From positions 210,210,276 through 210,274,275 of the forward strand of contig OY992537.1 of NCBI GenBank assembly GCA_963921195.1: DNA of 64,000 bases, given 5' to 3'. The DNA comes from Pegoplata infirma (Eukaryota > Arthropoda > Insecta > Diptera > Anthomyiidae). Shown here piece by piece: positions 31,843 to 43,443 of this stretch (positions are counted from its first letter, which is position 1; each line of letters begins with the position of its first letter). The translations under genes were made by a program, and so were the position numbers. The notes beneath the pieces were generated by a model. It saw nothing but the letters and a program-made list of their open reading frames with translations, was not told the DNA's origin and made no database searches.

Positions 31843-32727
31843 CACTCAAAAAAATGCGTTAGTAGATTTACTAATTTTTTTTTGCTAATGCTAGTTAGCT
31901 AACTTTTAGCAAATTTTTAGTTGAGATTAGCATCTTAGCAAAAAATTCTTGTAAACTTCATTTAGCACATTAGCAATTTTAAACAAACATTGAACTAATT
32001 TCTTTTGCTAAATTTGAAATTAAGTTGACCAAATTTTTACAAGCTTTTTTGCTAATATTAGCAAAAATAAATGGTAATTTTTTTTTTTATTTTCAGAAAA
32101 CTTAAAATGGCGCTATCTCGGAAACTAAGCCAGATAGAGCAAAATGGAGGCCATTTTTGGTTCTCGGGCTCTCCATAGTATCGTCGGTCCTCTTCACATG
32201 TGTGGACCCTAATGAGTCCTAACTTTGGATCCAAAAAAGTTAGCATTCCCGAAAATTTTAAAATGCTCATATCTCGGTAAATATTGCCGACACGGTAAAA
32301 AGCCCAAAAACATTTTTGTAGCCCTCAACACGTAGAACAAGACCACAAAATAACCAACAGCTCTCCGAGTAATATTTTTGAAGTTATCGAGTTTTTTAAT
32401 TCTCAAAACCCCAGTGGTCCCCTAAAATCACGTATCTCAAAAACTAAGCAAGATAGAGCGAAACGGATAAAAATTTTGGATCAAAAACTATGACGATTTT
32501 TAAGGAACCCAACTAGGCCCATCGGGGTCTGGACCTATCGGTTCTGAACCCAATGGGGTCCTCAAATGTGTATGAACTAAGTCGAAATAAAAAAAATTTC
32601 AGTTAACTAATTTTTGGCAAAACAGTTTTGTTAACTTTAGCAAAAAAATTGTGGGTTCAAAATCAGCAAAATTTCTTGTAGTTTTACAAGCTTTTTTTGC
32701 TAACATTACAGTTTTTTTTTTTGAGTG
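31843..32727. mobile_element. CACTCAAAA transposon with a different cargo
   Basis: CACTCAAAAAAA at the left, TTTTTTTTTGAGTG at the right, TA at 31841-31842 and 32728-32729, and TTTTTGCTAA-type subterminal repeats as in the H1-carrying relatives. The cargo differs: 32095-32590 includes ATCTCGGAAACTAAGCCAGA (32115) and a related ATCTCAAAAACTAAGCAAGA (32436), two copies of a short segment, plus GC-richer flanks of unknown origin. Same family design as 1784 and 61612: constant ends, exchangeable interior. Confidence 0.8.
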
Positions 32728-32729
32728 TA

Positions 32730-33226
32730 GGAGTACTTTCAGTGAAAAAGTTAATTGTATTCACAAATATGGGGGTCAATATAACAATTCGTTTTTTTCT
32801 GTGTATTAACACTATTTTTCTCAAAAGTAATTTTCCGCAACTTTTGACGTTTTATACAAAACGTAAACAAACAACATAAATACATACACAAAAGCTCACT
32901 CGTACAGGCACACATTTACCAGGCAGCGATGATAATTCTGTACTAAAAGCCATAGTTTGTACTGTGCTAAAAACATACAAATATAACTGTATTTGTATAA
33001 AAACTGAATTCTGCATTTTACTCAAAAAATTATGTCATTTGTTATATGTTTGTAGTTTATTTAAAAAGTTTTACGTTTTGTCGTTTTTAAAAGAAAATAC
33101 ATTTACCTAATGTTCAGTTTTTTTAAATGACTATTTCTGTTCTTTGTTTCAAAAACAACAACATAAAAAATAAAGACTTTCATTAGCATTCAATTTTTAA
33201 AGTCATTTATTTTTGTTCTGTAAGTA
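32730..33226. other. No gene; unique AT-rich DNA
   Basis: Nothing recognisable between the CACTC element and the hAT element. Confidence 0.5.
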
Positions 33227-33234
33227 GAAATAAG

Positions 33235-34753
33235 CAGGGTTGGCAACCGAAACGAATAACGGTATTGGTAACGGTATTGGTATTACATATTTTTTATATC
33301 GGTAACGGTAAAGGTAACGGTATTTTTAATTATTTAGGTAACGGTTAACCGTTACCGAAACAACGATACCGGTACGCACAAATTTGTTAAAAACACGTAA
33401 AAAATCAAAAATTTATTTAATAAAATTAAAAAACTGATAAATTTAGTGCATTTTCAACATATAATTATATAGACTATTAATTAACTCAGAATTTAATTAA
33501 AATTTTCACGCAATATTGCAATTTAACAAATAAATTATTGATTTTTTACGTGTTTATAAGATGTCTGTCCAATCAGCGGAAATATCTGCATTTTAAGTCA
33601 TTTAAGAAATCTGCTAATTTTTGCTGACGGGGTTTGCTAAATTTCTGTCTGGATAAACCAGGTAGAGTTTGCAGAAAAATCTGTCAAGACCGCAGATAAA
33701 TCTGCTGATTTAAGATGAAAAATCTATTGATTTTAGATAAACATCCTAAATTTTTAAATTGTATTTCATATAAGTAAAAAATACTTTTTTTGTTAAAAAT
33801 TTTATAAAAGAAGTGAAGTTTTTCAATAAACTTAAAAAAAAATTTTCATAAAATTTTTTACTACTAATTTTTTTTTAAGAAAATTTTCTTACAAACAGGA
33901 TAATTTCTGTAAAATTATTAAAATAGTCAGGAGATTTTTTCACATTTGAGCAATTTTTAGTTTTAATCGTTTAAATTAGACAAAAATTGAAAAAATGCCA
34001 ACAAATTTTGTTTGTAAAATTACAAAATAATCTGCTAAAATTTGAACAAAAATATTTTTTAAAAATCAGCATTTTTTTTAACTTTAATGATAGAGAATAA
34101 AGTGAAAGTATTCATTTTAGCAGAAAAATCTGGTAAAAGTTTTTTAATTCAAACTGAAAGTTGTCTTACAGATTTTTCGACAGAGTTTTTCTTCAGACTG
34201 TAGGACTTGGGCTAATTATGTATTTAACTCCAGCGAACCACCTCTCCACGCTTACCTGCGCGTATGGCAACGCCAGCAACACTAGCGATTTGGCACAATT
34301 CTGAATAAGAATGTTTACATTACGTGGCACTCACTTTTCTCTTCGGAACTTTTTAGGTAAATTGGCAATGTAATCATTGTACCGATTTCGACATATTGTT
34401 TGTCTTAATTTAGTTAATTGTGAATGTGATCATCGGTTGGACCGATTTCCTCGTTGTTGTTGTCCAAATAATAATACGATTTGCAATGAACAAAAATTTT
34501 ATGTTTTATTTTACATACATTTAAAATATTTTAATTTATTTTTTATCTGCAAAAAAAATTTAAAATAAGTAATATTTAGACAACCGAAACAAAACCGTTA
34601 TAATACCGGTAAAAATACGAATAAAGGTAATGGTTTTTTATCGGTAACGGTATTTAAAGTTTTTTATTTCGGTATTGGTAACGGTAACGGTAGCCAATAT
34701 TAAAGGGTTTTTAATCGGTAACGGTATTGAAAGGGTAACGGTAGCCAACACTG
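33235..34753. mobile_element. Non-autonomous hAT element with GGTAACGGTA arrays
   Basis: Ends CAGGGTTGGCAACCG and the inverse of CAGTGTTGGCTACCG, flanked by the exact 8-bp duplication GAAATAAG (33227-33234 and 34754-34761). CAG ends with an 8-bp TSD are the hAT signature. Both subterminal regions are packed with GGTAACGGTA/GGTATTGGTA copies (33255-33375 and 34600-34745), the kind of clustered motif hAT transposases bind. The 1.2-kb interior has no intact transposase frame. Confidence 0.9.
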
Positions 34754-34928
34754 GAAATAAGTGATTCTTCTTTAATTTATAATGATTTGTGTACGTTATT
34801 TTTTCATTTAATTGTTGGCATTTTTGAAAGAGAAATCATTAGTTTTAACCTACTTGTGTGGGTTATTTTTTTGTAGACAAAAAATTAAAAAAAAAATATT
34901 TATAGAAATATAAAAACATGTTTGTTTC

Positions 34929-34986
34929 AAGTGGCTTTGGCACGATGGGTAGAGTGTCTACCCATCGACACGGGATCGATTCCCCA
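34929..34986 (+). repeat. tRNA-like or hairpin element, possible SINE head fragment
   Basis: GGCACGATGGGTAGAG looks like a box A region and GGGATCGATTCCCC like a box B, about 35 nt apart. GATGGGTAG and CTACCCATC form a perfect 9-bp stem with a 5-nt loop. It is too short and lacks an anticodon arm for a real tRNA. Could be a truncated SINE head or an unrelated hairpin. Confidence 0.35.
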
Positions 34987-35267
34987 AAAATTTTATTAAA
35001 AATTTTTTAAAATAAAATTCAATAGAAAAATGTTAAAAATAACCTTCGAAATCATTAATTTTTAATTAATTCGTGGGTTTTTTTTTTAATTTGTTGGTAA
35101 AAATAACACAATAATCATTAATTTTTAATGTTTTCGCAGGTTATTTTTTCCGAATTTGTAGGTAAAAAAACTAAATTGACGTTATTTTTTAATGTTAAAC
35201 GTTATTTATTTTAGAAAATTTTATTAACAGTAAAAAATAAATGTTGTTGTGTTTAAAAACAAATGAA
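34987..35267. other. No gene; AT-rich DNA
   Basis: Contains three loosely repeated blocks AATCATTAATTTTTAAT...GGTTATTTTTT (about 34800-35180). No gene. Confidence 0.4.
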
Positions 35268-35270
35268 TAA

Positions 35271-36484
35271 CACTGCGTGACAAAACTAACCACTATTTTA
35301 GAAAACAAGAGGTACGACCATCATTTCAATATATTTCGGACATGCTGAATCGAATGGCGTACTCCGTTTTTCGATGTATGGTACAGTTTTCTTGTAAAAT
35401 GTCATTAAAGATTAGCTGATTTTCAGCTGCTTTTTTAACAAAAAAAATCCAAAGCTAATGATTTTTAAATTTTATGGCATGGAAAACAAAGATATAACTT
35501 GTAGCAATATTTCTAATATAAATTTGGTTTAAAGCTTTTCATCTTAACCCCTTTAATTTGCGGATTTCTTCATTTTTTAAGTTTTCGCGAAATTAACCGC
35601 TTAATTGGTCTCTGATAAAAAACTTGCATTTTGTGGATCATAAAGGCGTCCAAGACACTACGAATAGTGGACAAAAAACATCTATGTTATATGGACCATC
35701 ATGAAGAAAATCGCGAAAACCCGTTTTTTTGTATATGGCAGCATCACTTTAGGAGATGATTTGAGGCTTCATCTTTTAGTATATAATGTGGGAACCTTAA
35801 ACAATGAACTGACCCAAAATTTGTCCAAAAAAGTTTTCATTTGCAAAAGTTATCTTAACAAAAACTGTTATTTCAGTGTTTGCGATACAATAATTATGGC
35901 TTTTGTTAAGATAACTTTTGCAAATGAAAACTTTTTTGGACAAATTTTGGGTCAGTTCATTGTATAAGGTTCCTACATTATATACTAAAAGATGAAGCCT
36001 CAAATCATCTCCTAAAGTGATGCTGCCATATACAAAAAAACGGGTTTTCGCGATTTTCTTCATGATGGTCCATATAACATAGATGTTTTTTGTCCACTAT
36101 TCGTAGTGTCATGGACGCCTTTATGATCCACAAAATGCAAGTTTTTTATCAGAGACCAATTTAGCGGTTAATTTCGCGAAAACTTAAAAAAATGAAGAAA
36201 TCCGCGAATTAAAGGGGTTAAGATGAAAAGCTTTAAACCAAATTTATATTAGAAATATTGCTACAAGTTATATCTTTGTTTTCCATGCCATAAAATTTAA
36301 AAATCATTAGCTTTGGAATTTTTTTTGTTAATAAAGCAGCTGAAAATCAGCCAATCTTTAATGACATTTTACAAGAAAACTGTACCATACATCGAAAAAC
36401 GGAGTACGCCATTCGATTCAGCATATCCGAAATATATAGAAATGATGGTCGTAACTCTTGTTTATTTTTTAGTGTTCCGCAGTG
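35271..36484. mobile_element. Foldback element with ~590-bp arms
   Basis: CACTGCG at 35271 and CGCAGTG ending at 36484, flanked by TAA on both sides (35268-35270, 36485-36487). The arms are near-perfect reverse complements over almost the whole length and meet at a short asymmetric centre around 35865-35900. Mirrored open frames (both starting MKKIAKTRFFVYG) are the two arms read outward and are not independent genes. Arm identity is high, so the insertion is recent or corrected by conversion. A transcript would be a long hairpin. A 3-bp TSD with CACTG ends would allow a CACTA-type origin; not assigned. Confidence 0.85.
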
Positions 36485-36487
36485 TAA

Positions 36488-36959
36488 TTACTGGAATGGT
36501 TTTCAAATATTTTATCCCTTGTTTTAAATATGTTTTTTATTTATTTTTGCCTACAAAAAAATTTTAGTGTGTATTAGTTTTACATTTTTTAACGGATATT
36601 TTTTAAAGACCTCGTAAATGCTTCATTATAAATCATAATTGATCTGTAAAGAGAGAAATAAATTTAAAAAAAAATTTTCTTGCCGAAATTTTCAATTGAA
36701 TTTGCATTTTCCCAAATTTCGGTAAAATTGAAGCAAAATTGTCGATATATCGATGGAAATAATCAGATTGAAAAATGTGCAGGGTTGATAGACCATTAAA
36801 TTACCTTTTATTTGAAGCCAAAAACTATGATAAGATGAACATTTGAAAATTTGGCAATATCTCGAAAACTTTTCTACTTTTGAAACTTTGAAGTAGATTT
36901 TCAGATTCAGCGTTAGATTTTACATGGAAAATGAATGCAACATGTTAAAATCTAAAAAT
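36488..36959. other. No gene; unique DNA
   Basis: Contains a short inverted pair CCGAAATTTTCAATTG / CAAATTTCGGTAAAATTG near 36681-36735. Nothing else recognised. Confidence 0.4.
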
Positions 36960-36963
36960 ATCT

Positions 36964-37872
36964 GGGGCATTCCAAGCCAAATCACTCACTTTTAGACCCG
37001 ACCCCTTTCGATTTATTTTATTTTTGGTCTGCCACACGTTAGATGCCTGGGGAAGTTGTAATAACTTAGCTGATTTTCAACCGATTTTAATTTTTGGTAC
37101 CTTAATAGAAAGGAATTTTACCCCGTATTATAATTCTGTAACCACTTGAATTAAAACTTAACTTAAAATACCAAAAAAATTGAGAAAAAAGAAAAAAAAT
37201 CATATTTTTCCTTGTAATCCGTTTTCTAAACTTTAAGGCCCATGCGGAACGCCTTACCCACGTCCGATCGTTCTTAATTTTTGTGAGGCGTATTTTTACC
37301 TCGAAATGAATATATCTAGGGTAAGTTAGGGTCAGTTTCTATCAATTTATTTTTTTTGGAGCACCATATAAAATAAATCAGAGCCAAAAAATAAAAGGTG
37401 CAATTTTAAAAATTAAAAAAAAAAAATAGAAAGAATTGTGATCCCATCTCGAATTATGGCTTAAAAGTTGCGTAATTTAGAGTAGAATTATTATAGTTTT
37501 TTCCAAAAAAATCGAAGATTTCGGACTTTTTCAAAAAGTCAATTTTAATTTTTAAACGTCAAAAAATAAGTGATAATTACTTCGAATAATTTTTTCATAA
37601 TTTTTTTCTTAAACTACATTTAAATATCAACAAAACGTTATCCAACTTTTTTTAAAATATCTATATTTTTTAATGGTCAAAAGTAATTAAAAATTTCAAT
37701 TTTTTTATTTTTTTTGAGAAAATCGCCATTTTGATTACTCTACACCACCTTGGAATAAAAGGCTGAAAATTGGTCTCCAAGTTGCATTTAATAAGTACTA
37801 AAACATATCCAAAAATAAAATAAATCGAAAGGGGTCGGGTCTAAAATTGAGTGATTTGGCTTGGAATGCCCC
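36964..37872. mobile_element. Long-TIR element with GGGGCATTCCAAGCC ends
   Basis: About 65 bp of inverted terminal repeat starting GGGGCATTCCAAGCCAAATC and including GACCCGACCCCTTTCG, with very few mismatches. The 4-bp duplication ATCT lies at 36960-36963 and 37873-37876. 909 bp, non-coding interior. A 4-bp duplication is compatible with Chapaev/CMC, Sola or Ginger groups; the ends alone do not decide. Confidence 0.85.
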
Positions 37873-37876
37873 ATCT

Positions 37877-38925
37877 TTAAGCTAGTGTTATCAGTCGTAT
37901 AATTTTAATTGAAAATCATTCAAATTTATCTTTTCCAATTTTCCTTCTTTTAGTCCCACTGTAGGCTATTACCTCGTTAAGATACCATTGTAATTTACTT
38001 TTAATACACCCTCTCATATCTTGCTTAATATTTTTTATTTTTTTTTTTACAAAAAAGGTGTAAATTGCATGTTATTGCAAAAGTTGGGTTCCTTTATTTT
38101 AACTTTACAAAAAAAAAAAATTCTCATTTTTTTTCATTCTTTGGTAGTTTATAAGTTTAACATTTAAACCAACAAAAACATGTGTTAAAAACGTCAGCAA
38201 ATATTCATAAAAACATTTATAATATATTTTTTTTAAACGGTTGTTTAAAAGCTGGTAACAAAAACAAGATCAAACAAAACTTTGCATGTTGGAAAGATGA
38301 TAAAAAAGTCATATATTAACTATGTAGTTATAAAAAAAGTTTTTCAATTAAATTAATTAAATATTTATGAAAAATGGGATAAGATTTTGTTAATAATGGA
38401 AAGAGAGGAAGTTGCTGTTACAGGGAATAAATAATGAAGGTTTACAAAGAAAAAGAAATATAAAAATAAAACTAAATTGTGAAAAATGGAGATAATTTGG
38501 TTAAGATAAAACCGTTCACAATGTTATGTTGAAGACTAAACAACAAATCCACGGCACTTTTCGTGCACATTTGACAGTTTGATTTTTTTTTCTTTAAACT
38601 TTTTTTTTGAAAATTTCAAATGGCGACAGATTTAAAACAGTTTGCTCCAATGAAAAGTTTTTGGCCTCGAGCTCGAAAAAAAATTGGACTCGAGCTCAAA
38701 AAAAAAAAAAAAAAAAAAGTTAACGGCCTAGCGGAACAAAAATTTGCCTAGAGACCAGTCTAATGGGCACAGATAAACTAGCTTTTGTTTTGGACTTAAC
38801 TTGTCTCTGTCCCTAAAGTAGAAATGGAAAAATATAAAACAAATCAATTTAACATGACTTTTCACTCTTCTTTCATATAAATTTTAGTGTTTTTTGCTAA
38901 GGCGTATGAGTTATATTGAAAATAT
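37877..38925. other. No gene; unique AT-rich DNA
   Basis: Includes two CTCGAGCTC motifs (38665-38700) next to an A-run of about 20 (38699-38718). Nothing else seen. Confidence 0.45.
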
Positions 38926-40077
38926 ATATTTATATTACTCATACGTACCCAGCGAAAAGTTGAACATTTTTTCTGAAAACTTTAGAGGTGATATAAATTA
39001 GGGTATGTTAGGGTATCAACTTTGGATTTTTAACCTTGTCGAATTGGAATATTGTTCCATATGGTCTAAAACTGATGTGGACAAAATTTCACGCAAATGG
39101 GATAACTCTAACCCGTGCCCCTTTGAGGTCAAAGTTTACAAGGTAAAAAAAAATTTACATACAAATTTTTCTATACAATCAAAAACTTTTTTTCGATCTT
39201 AGTGATCTTTATAAGCTTTTTAACGGCAAAAAGTTCATTTCAATCGGAGAAGTTTTTCAATTCCAAAAAGGACTTCGAAAAAAAGTTTAGGCTACTCAAA
39301 CTTTTTTTCCATTTTTTTTAGTTTTGACAAGCATACATTTAAGATTTGTTGTTGCTCTTGAGTAAAGATTTAATTTATTTTTTACATCGTATTTTGGTCT
39401 AAAATTGGGGTCAAAAACTACAAAAATGCAGTTTTGGCCCTATTTAAGACCAAAATTACTTTGTCACAAAAAAATATATGAATAAACAAAGAAACCCTAT
39501 CTTAAAGGTTGACAAAAAATCTTGTCAAAACTAAAAAAAAAAATTAAAAATTTTTACAGTAAGCACCACACCATTCTCAATTTGTTTTTAAAGTCAATTT
39601 TGGAATTGAAAAACATGTTCGATCTCAAATAAAGCTCACTAACATTAAAAAAAATATAAAGTCGAAAAAAAAACTTTTGCTTGTATGGAATTTTGTTTAC
39701 CTTGTGCCCATGAATTTTGAATAGGTTAATATGGACTTCGAAAAAAAGTTAAAGGCTAGTTGGGTGTTTACTCAAATATTTTTTCCATTTTTTTTTTAGT
39801 TTTGACAAGCGTACATTAAAGATTTGTTGTTGCTCTTGAATATAGATTTAATTTATTTTTTTTACATCGTATTTTGGGGTCACAAACTGCAAAAATGCAT
39901 TTTTGGCACTATTTAAGGCCAAAACTACGATCAGAGGTCCAAGTCGTGGTGAAATTATCGGCGGCGGCGTCTGAAGCAAAAATTGTCGGCGGCGGCTGAA
40001 AGCCGGCTGAAGCCGATGAATTTAAAAAAAATGATTTCTTAACAAAAATACTATAAACTGGATAAAAAAACAATAGT

Positions 40078-40218
40078 GGTATTCAGAGTCTTGCTTGCCA
40101 GCCCTGGCAATGGTGGTAAAAGAGCACTTTTCAAAATTACTTTTCAAAATACATGTATTTTTTGAAAGAAGTACTCTTTTGCTACATTGCCAGGGGTGGC
40201 AACAAGACTCTGAATACC
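40078..40218. mobile_element. 141-bp hairpin MITE
   Basis: GGTATTCAGAGTCTTG...GCCAGCCCTGGCAATG at the left and the inverse at the right form arms of about 50 bp with few mismatches and a short loop. Lies within the hAT element. TSD not clear. Confidence 0.75.
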
Positions 40219-40290
40219 TCTAATAAAAATACACAATTTTTAAATTGTTATGAATTAAGTTTGTAATGTTACTGGATTTATACGCCATAT

Positions 40291-40911
40291 TATACCCTAC
40301 ACCACACTGTGGTACAGGGTATAATGAGATTGTGCTGATGTTTGTAACTACCCGAAATATTGGGTAGTATCGACTCAGAATCACTTTTTGAGTACATTTA
40401 GCGATGTCCGTCCGTCCGTCTGTCTGTCCATGTAAACGGTGCAAACACGATACAGGTCGCAATTTTTAATCAATTGACTTTAAATTTGAAATTAGAAAAA
40501 ATCGGTCCATATTTAGACCTAGCCCCCATACAAAGGTTCTCTTTACTTTTGGCTCAAATGACTCTAATAGCCGTATTATAATACGTATCTTCTCGAAATT
40601 TTGGCAAGTAAACGTGTTTTATCTTCACAAATCGCCATTCCGAATCTGATCAGTTCTTCTTGTAGCCCCCATACAAATAACCTTCCCGATTTTCACATAA
40701 ATCTCTCAAATTTAATGAAAAAAGAAAATATTTAATTAAAATTTTGTTTGTGTATGTTAAACGCGTACTTATCAAATTTGTGAGTGGTTTCTACACTTAT
40801 TAAAGATTTAACAATATCTAGATCTAATCGGTCCATGGTACCCATTTTCCGGGAAACTCCGGTGTAGGGTATTATATGGTCGGTCTTGACCGATTATAAT
40901 TTTCTTACTTG
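40291..40911 (+). mobile_element. Helentron/DINE-1-like element, short family
   Basis: Begins TATACCCTACACCACACTGT with a hairpin (TATACCCT...AGGGTATA), followed by the GTCCGTCCGTCTGTCTGTCC microsatellite near 40407. It ends with the hairpin GGTCTTGACCGATT and TATAATTTTCTTACTTG. The start hairpin, GTCC/GTCT tract and ...TACTTG end match the layout of DINE-1/INE-1 Helentron-like elements of flies. No TSD, as expected for rolling-circle insertion. No Rep/helicase. Confidence 0.75.
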
Positions 40912-41520
40912 TTTTCAATGTTTTATTTTTTTTTTTTTTGGATTCAACCACTAAGGCTGAGTTTTAGGGATGTAGCTTAAATTTAAACTTAGTTTAACGT
41001 AGTTTGAAACTCGTATGTTGCCAGCGAAATGTGGTTTATGTTGTGTTTTATTAATAAAAACCAACATTTAAAACAAAATAAAGCTGTTCCTATAAAATTT
41101 AGTTCATAGCTTGGAACTGAGAGAACAAATCAGTTTTCAGATTAACTAAACCAAGTTTAACTGAGATCCAAAAAACACGACCTAAATTGATAAGCCAACA
41201 GGTATTAAGTGAACAAAAATATAGAAAAACTAATAATTTTAATATATTTTGCAACAAAAAATATATTTTTTTTCTAAAAATATCATCTAAGCCGTTAGCC
41301 GAAATAAGCCACATCATTTGGCGGCGGCTTGAAGTAAAAAATAAAGTCGGCGGCGGCGCCAAGCCGGCTCCGAGCCACACGACTTGGACCTCTGATTACG
41401 ATGTCACAAAAAATTAAATAAATAAACAAAGAAAACCTAAAAATAAAAAAATTTTTTTTTGCTTGTATGGAAATTTTATTTTACCTTGTGACCAAAAAAT
41501 TTCTGAATAGGTTATATTGA

Positions 41521-43440
41521 TAGAACTATATAGAACTTAGAAAATTGCGTTTTTGGTTTTTCAATTTTTCAAAACCTGGGCTTAGGAGGCGTGGCTAAAT
41601 ATTAAAAAAAGGGTGAAATTTGTGTCGAGTTGCCATGATTAAATATTTATCAAATTAAAATGGAATGCACCAAAAAAATTTGCATTTTTGTATATTTTTT
41701 TATGGGATATCGATTAAAAAATTTTAGTTTAAAAATTAAATTTTCAATTTATTAAAATCCGGAAAAAAACAAAAAGCTTTGTAAAATTTGATTAAACTTT
41801 ATAATTTGTTAGAATTTTAATTTTTTTTTGTATAAACATGAGTTTCGTAAGTAAACGGGAGTTTGACTGAATGTAAGTTAAGCTTGTGTGAGTGCACGTG
41901 AGTTGTCTTAAATTTAATTACGCGATTGTGAGTGAGTGTGAGTAGAAAAAAAAATGTGCACGTGAGAGAGGGTGCGTGATTGGAAAATTCTTGTTGTGAG
42001 CATGAATGAGTGTAAGTCAAAGGTCACTGACGCTACCATCTCTGCGTCATACATATAATTACCCAAGCAGAAAAATACGAACAGGAGAGCGCTGGCACAG
42101 TACCTTTACCATCACAGTTTATTACTCTCCCAGCGTCCAAAATGATAACCACGGTAAACGGTAAGCCGTTGCTATTTTAAAGCGCTTTAAAAACAAAAAA
42201 TATGGTACTATTATAGCACTTTTAGAACAAAAAAATAGGACGTACTTAAATTGTATACATAAGTCCATAAGACACAACTTTTTTTTGGTGTTTATTTGAA
42301 TAAAGAAATTTATTAAATTAGGATAAAAAAATTATTGACTCATTTATTAGGATACAAAAATTTTGAACAAACTTTGAACAATTTTCTAAGTCCCGGAAAA
42401 AAAATTGTTTGCAATTTTCTTTGCGTTTTGGAATAAAAAATTTATTAAAAATGCTTTTAGGAAAAAAATTGGAAAAGTCCCGAAAAAAAGTGGTGTATTG
42501 AACCGAAACGGTTATGTATCCAGAGTTTAAGGATGATGTATCCGGAGTTTAAGACACTTTCTCACGAAAGAAACAGGTGTTTTTTTTATAAAAGGTGTCA
42601 AGTTTGTAATATGTAGGTTCAGAGACTCTATGTAGGTCATTGTGTAAAAGTGACATTTCATGAGAACTATCAAGGACCGGCCACTTATCCTGCAGGGAAA
42701 TAAAAAATATTCCAATTGTTATGAAAATTAATAAATTTTAATAAAAAATTTATACTTTGAACGGATTTAAATAGATAAACATTGGCAAAGCGCTTGGAAA
42801 GCACTTTTTCGAATTCATACTACCTTCTATACAAAAAATGAAGTGCTTTGCCGAGACTTTTTCTTTGGAGCGGTTGGCAGTTTCTGTCTGGGTACGTATG
42901 AAGGTAACTGCATCAAATGATACATAGATCTAAGTAAGATCAATTAAAAATATAAAGCTATTAGTTTTTTATTAAACAGAATTTCAAAACAAGATTAAGT
43001 TCAAATGATTTGGGATCATCCAATTTCACAACTTAGAAAAATTATATTGAATGCAAAATAACGAAAAAATTGAATACAAGAAAAAGTCGATTATTCGTGC
43101 CCAAAAATCGGTTTCTCGAATACCTCGAAAACCGGTATTTTTTAAAAAAACCGTTTTTAAAAACCGGGAAAATAGAAAAAAATCGATTTTTATAATTCTA
43201 CGGAAATCAGTTTTGACAACTCTAATTTTTTCTACAGAAAAATTCTCAGAATCTGAAAAATTTTTTGGCTAATACATTTTTTTCGAACCTGACAAAACTA
43301 GGCGGTGAAGCAAATCGAACTCGAAAACTAGTACACTATCCTACCCCCACTTGTGCCTATGATTAAAATTGGAAAACTGTTGTTTTTGGTTGCAAAGTTA
43401 CAAAACATTTATTTTGATAGATATCCTTCGCGCATCCCAC
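41521..43440. other. No gene; miscellaneous repeats
   Basis: A GTGAGTG-rich tract lies at 41880-42020. Between about 42061 (ACCCAAGCAGAAAAATACG) and 42893 (CAGTTTCTGTCTGGGT) there is a possible old transposon with weakly matching ends. A diverged TCTCAGAATCTGAAAAATTTTT satellite relic is at 43239-43265. No coding region supported. Confidence 0.4.
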
Positions 43441-43443
43441 TAA

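Larger units (their letters stand above)
39932..41394. mobile_element. Non-autonomous hAT element with GGCGGCGGC subterminal repeats
   Basis: Ends CAGAGGTCCAAGTCGTG (left) and its inverse, flanked by ACTACGAT (39924-39931) and ATTACGAT (41395-41402), an 8-bp duplication with one change. The undisturbed sequence AAAACTACGATGTCAC is what the surrounding repeat predicts. Both subterminal zones carry GGCGGCGGC and AAGCCGGCT, striking in this AT-rich DNA. It hosts two further elements, 40078-40218 and 40291-40911. No transposase. Confidence 0.85.
39235..41520. repeat. Diverged tandem duplication split by a hAT element
   Basis: GACTTCGAAAAAAAGTTTAG...AGTTTTGACAAGCATACATT and TTGTTGTTGCTCTTGA at 39269-39420 recur at 39736-39880, 467 bp downstream. 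The trailing TGCTTGTATGGAA...ACCTTGTG blocks recur at 39679 and 41460. The second copy is interrupted by the hAT element at 39932-41394. No coding frame. Confidence 0.65.

Noticed and set aside
35701..36063. Two 88-codon genes in opposite directions with the same N-terminus
   Set aside because: They are the two arms of one foldback element read outward. The shared peptide follows from the inverted repeat.
42061..42893. Transposon with ACCCARGCAGAAA ends
   Set aside because: End similarity is only about 12 bp with mismatches and there is no target duplication, so it was left as a remark.
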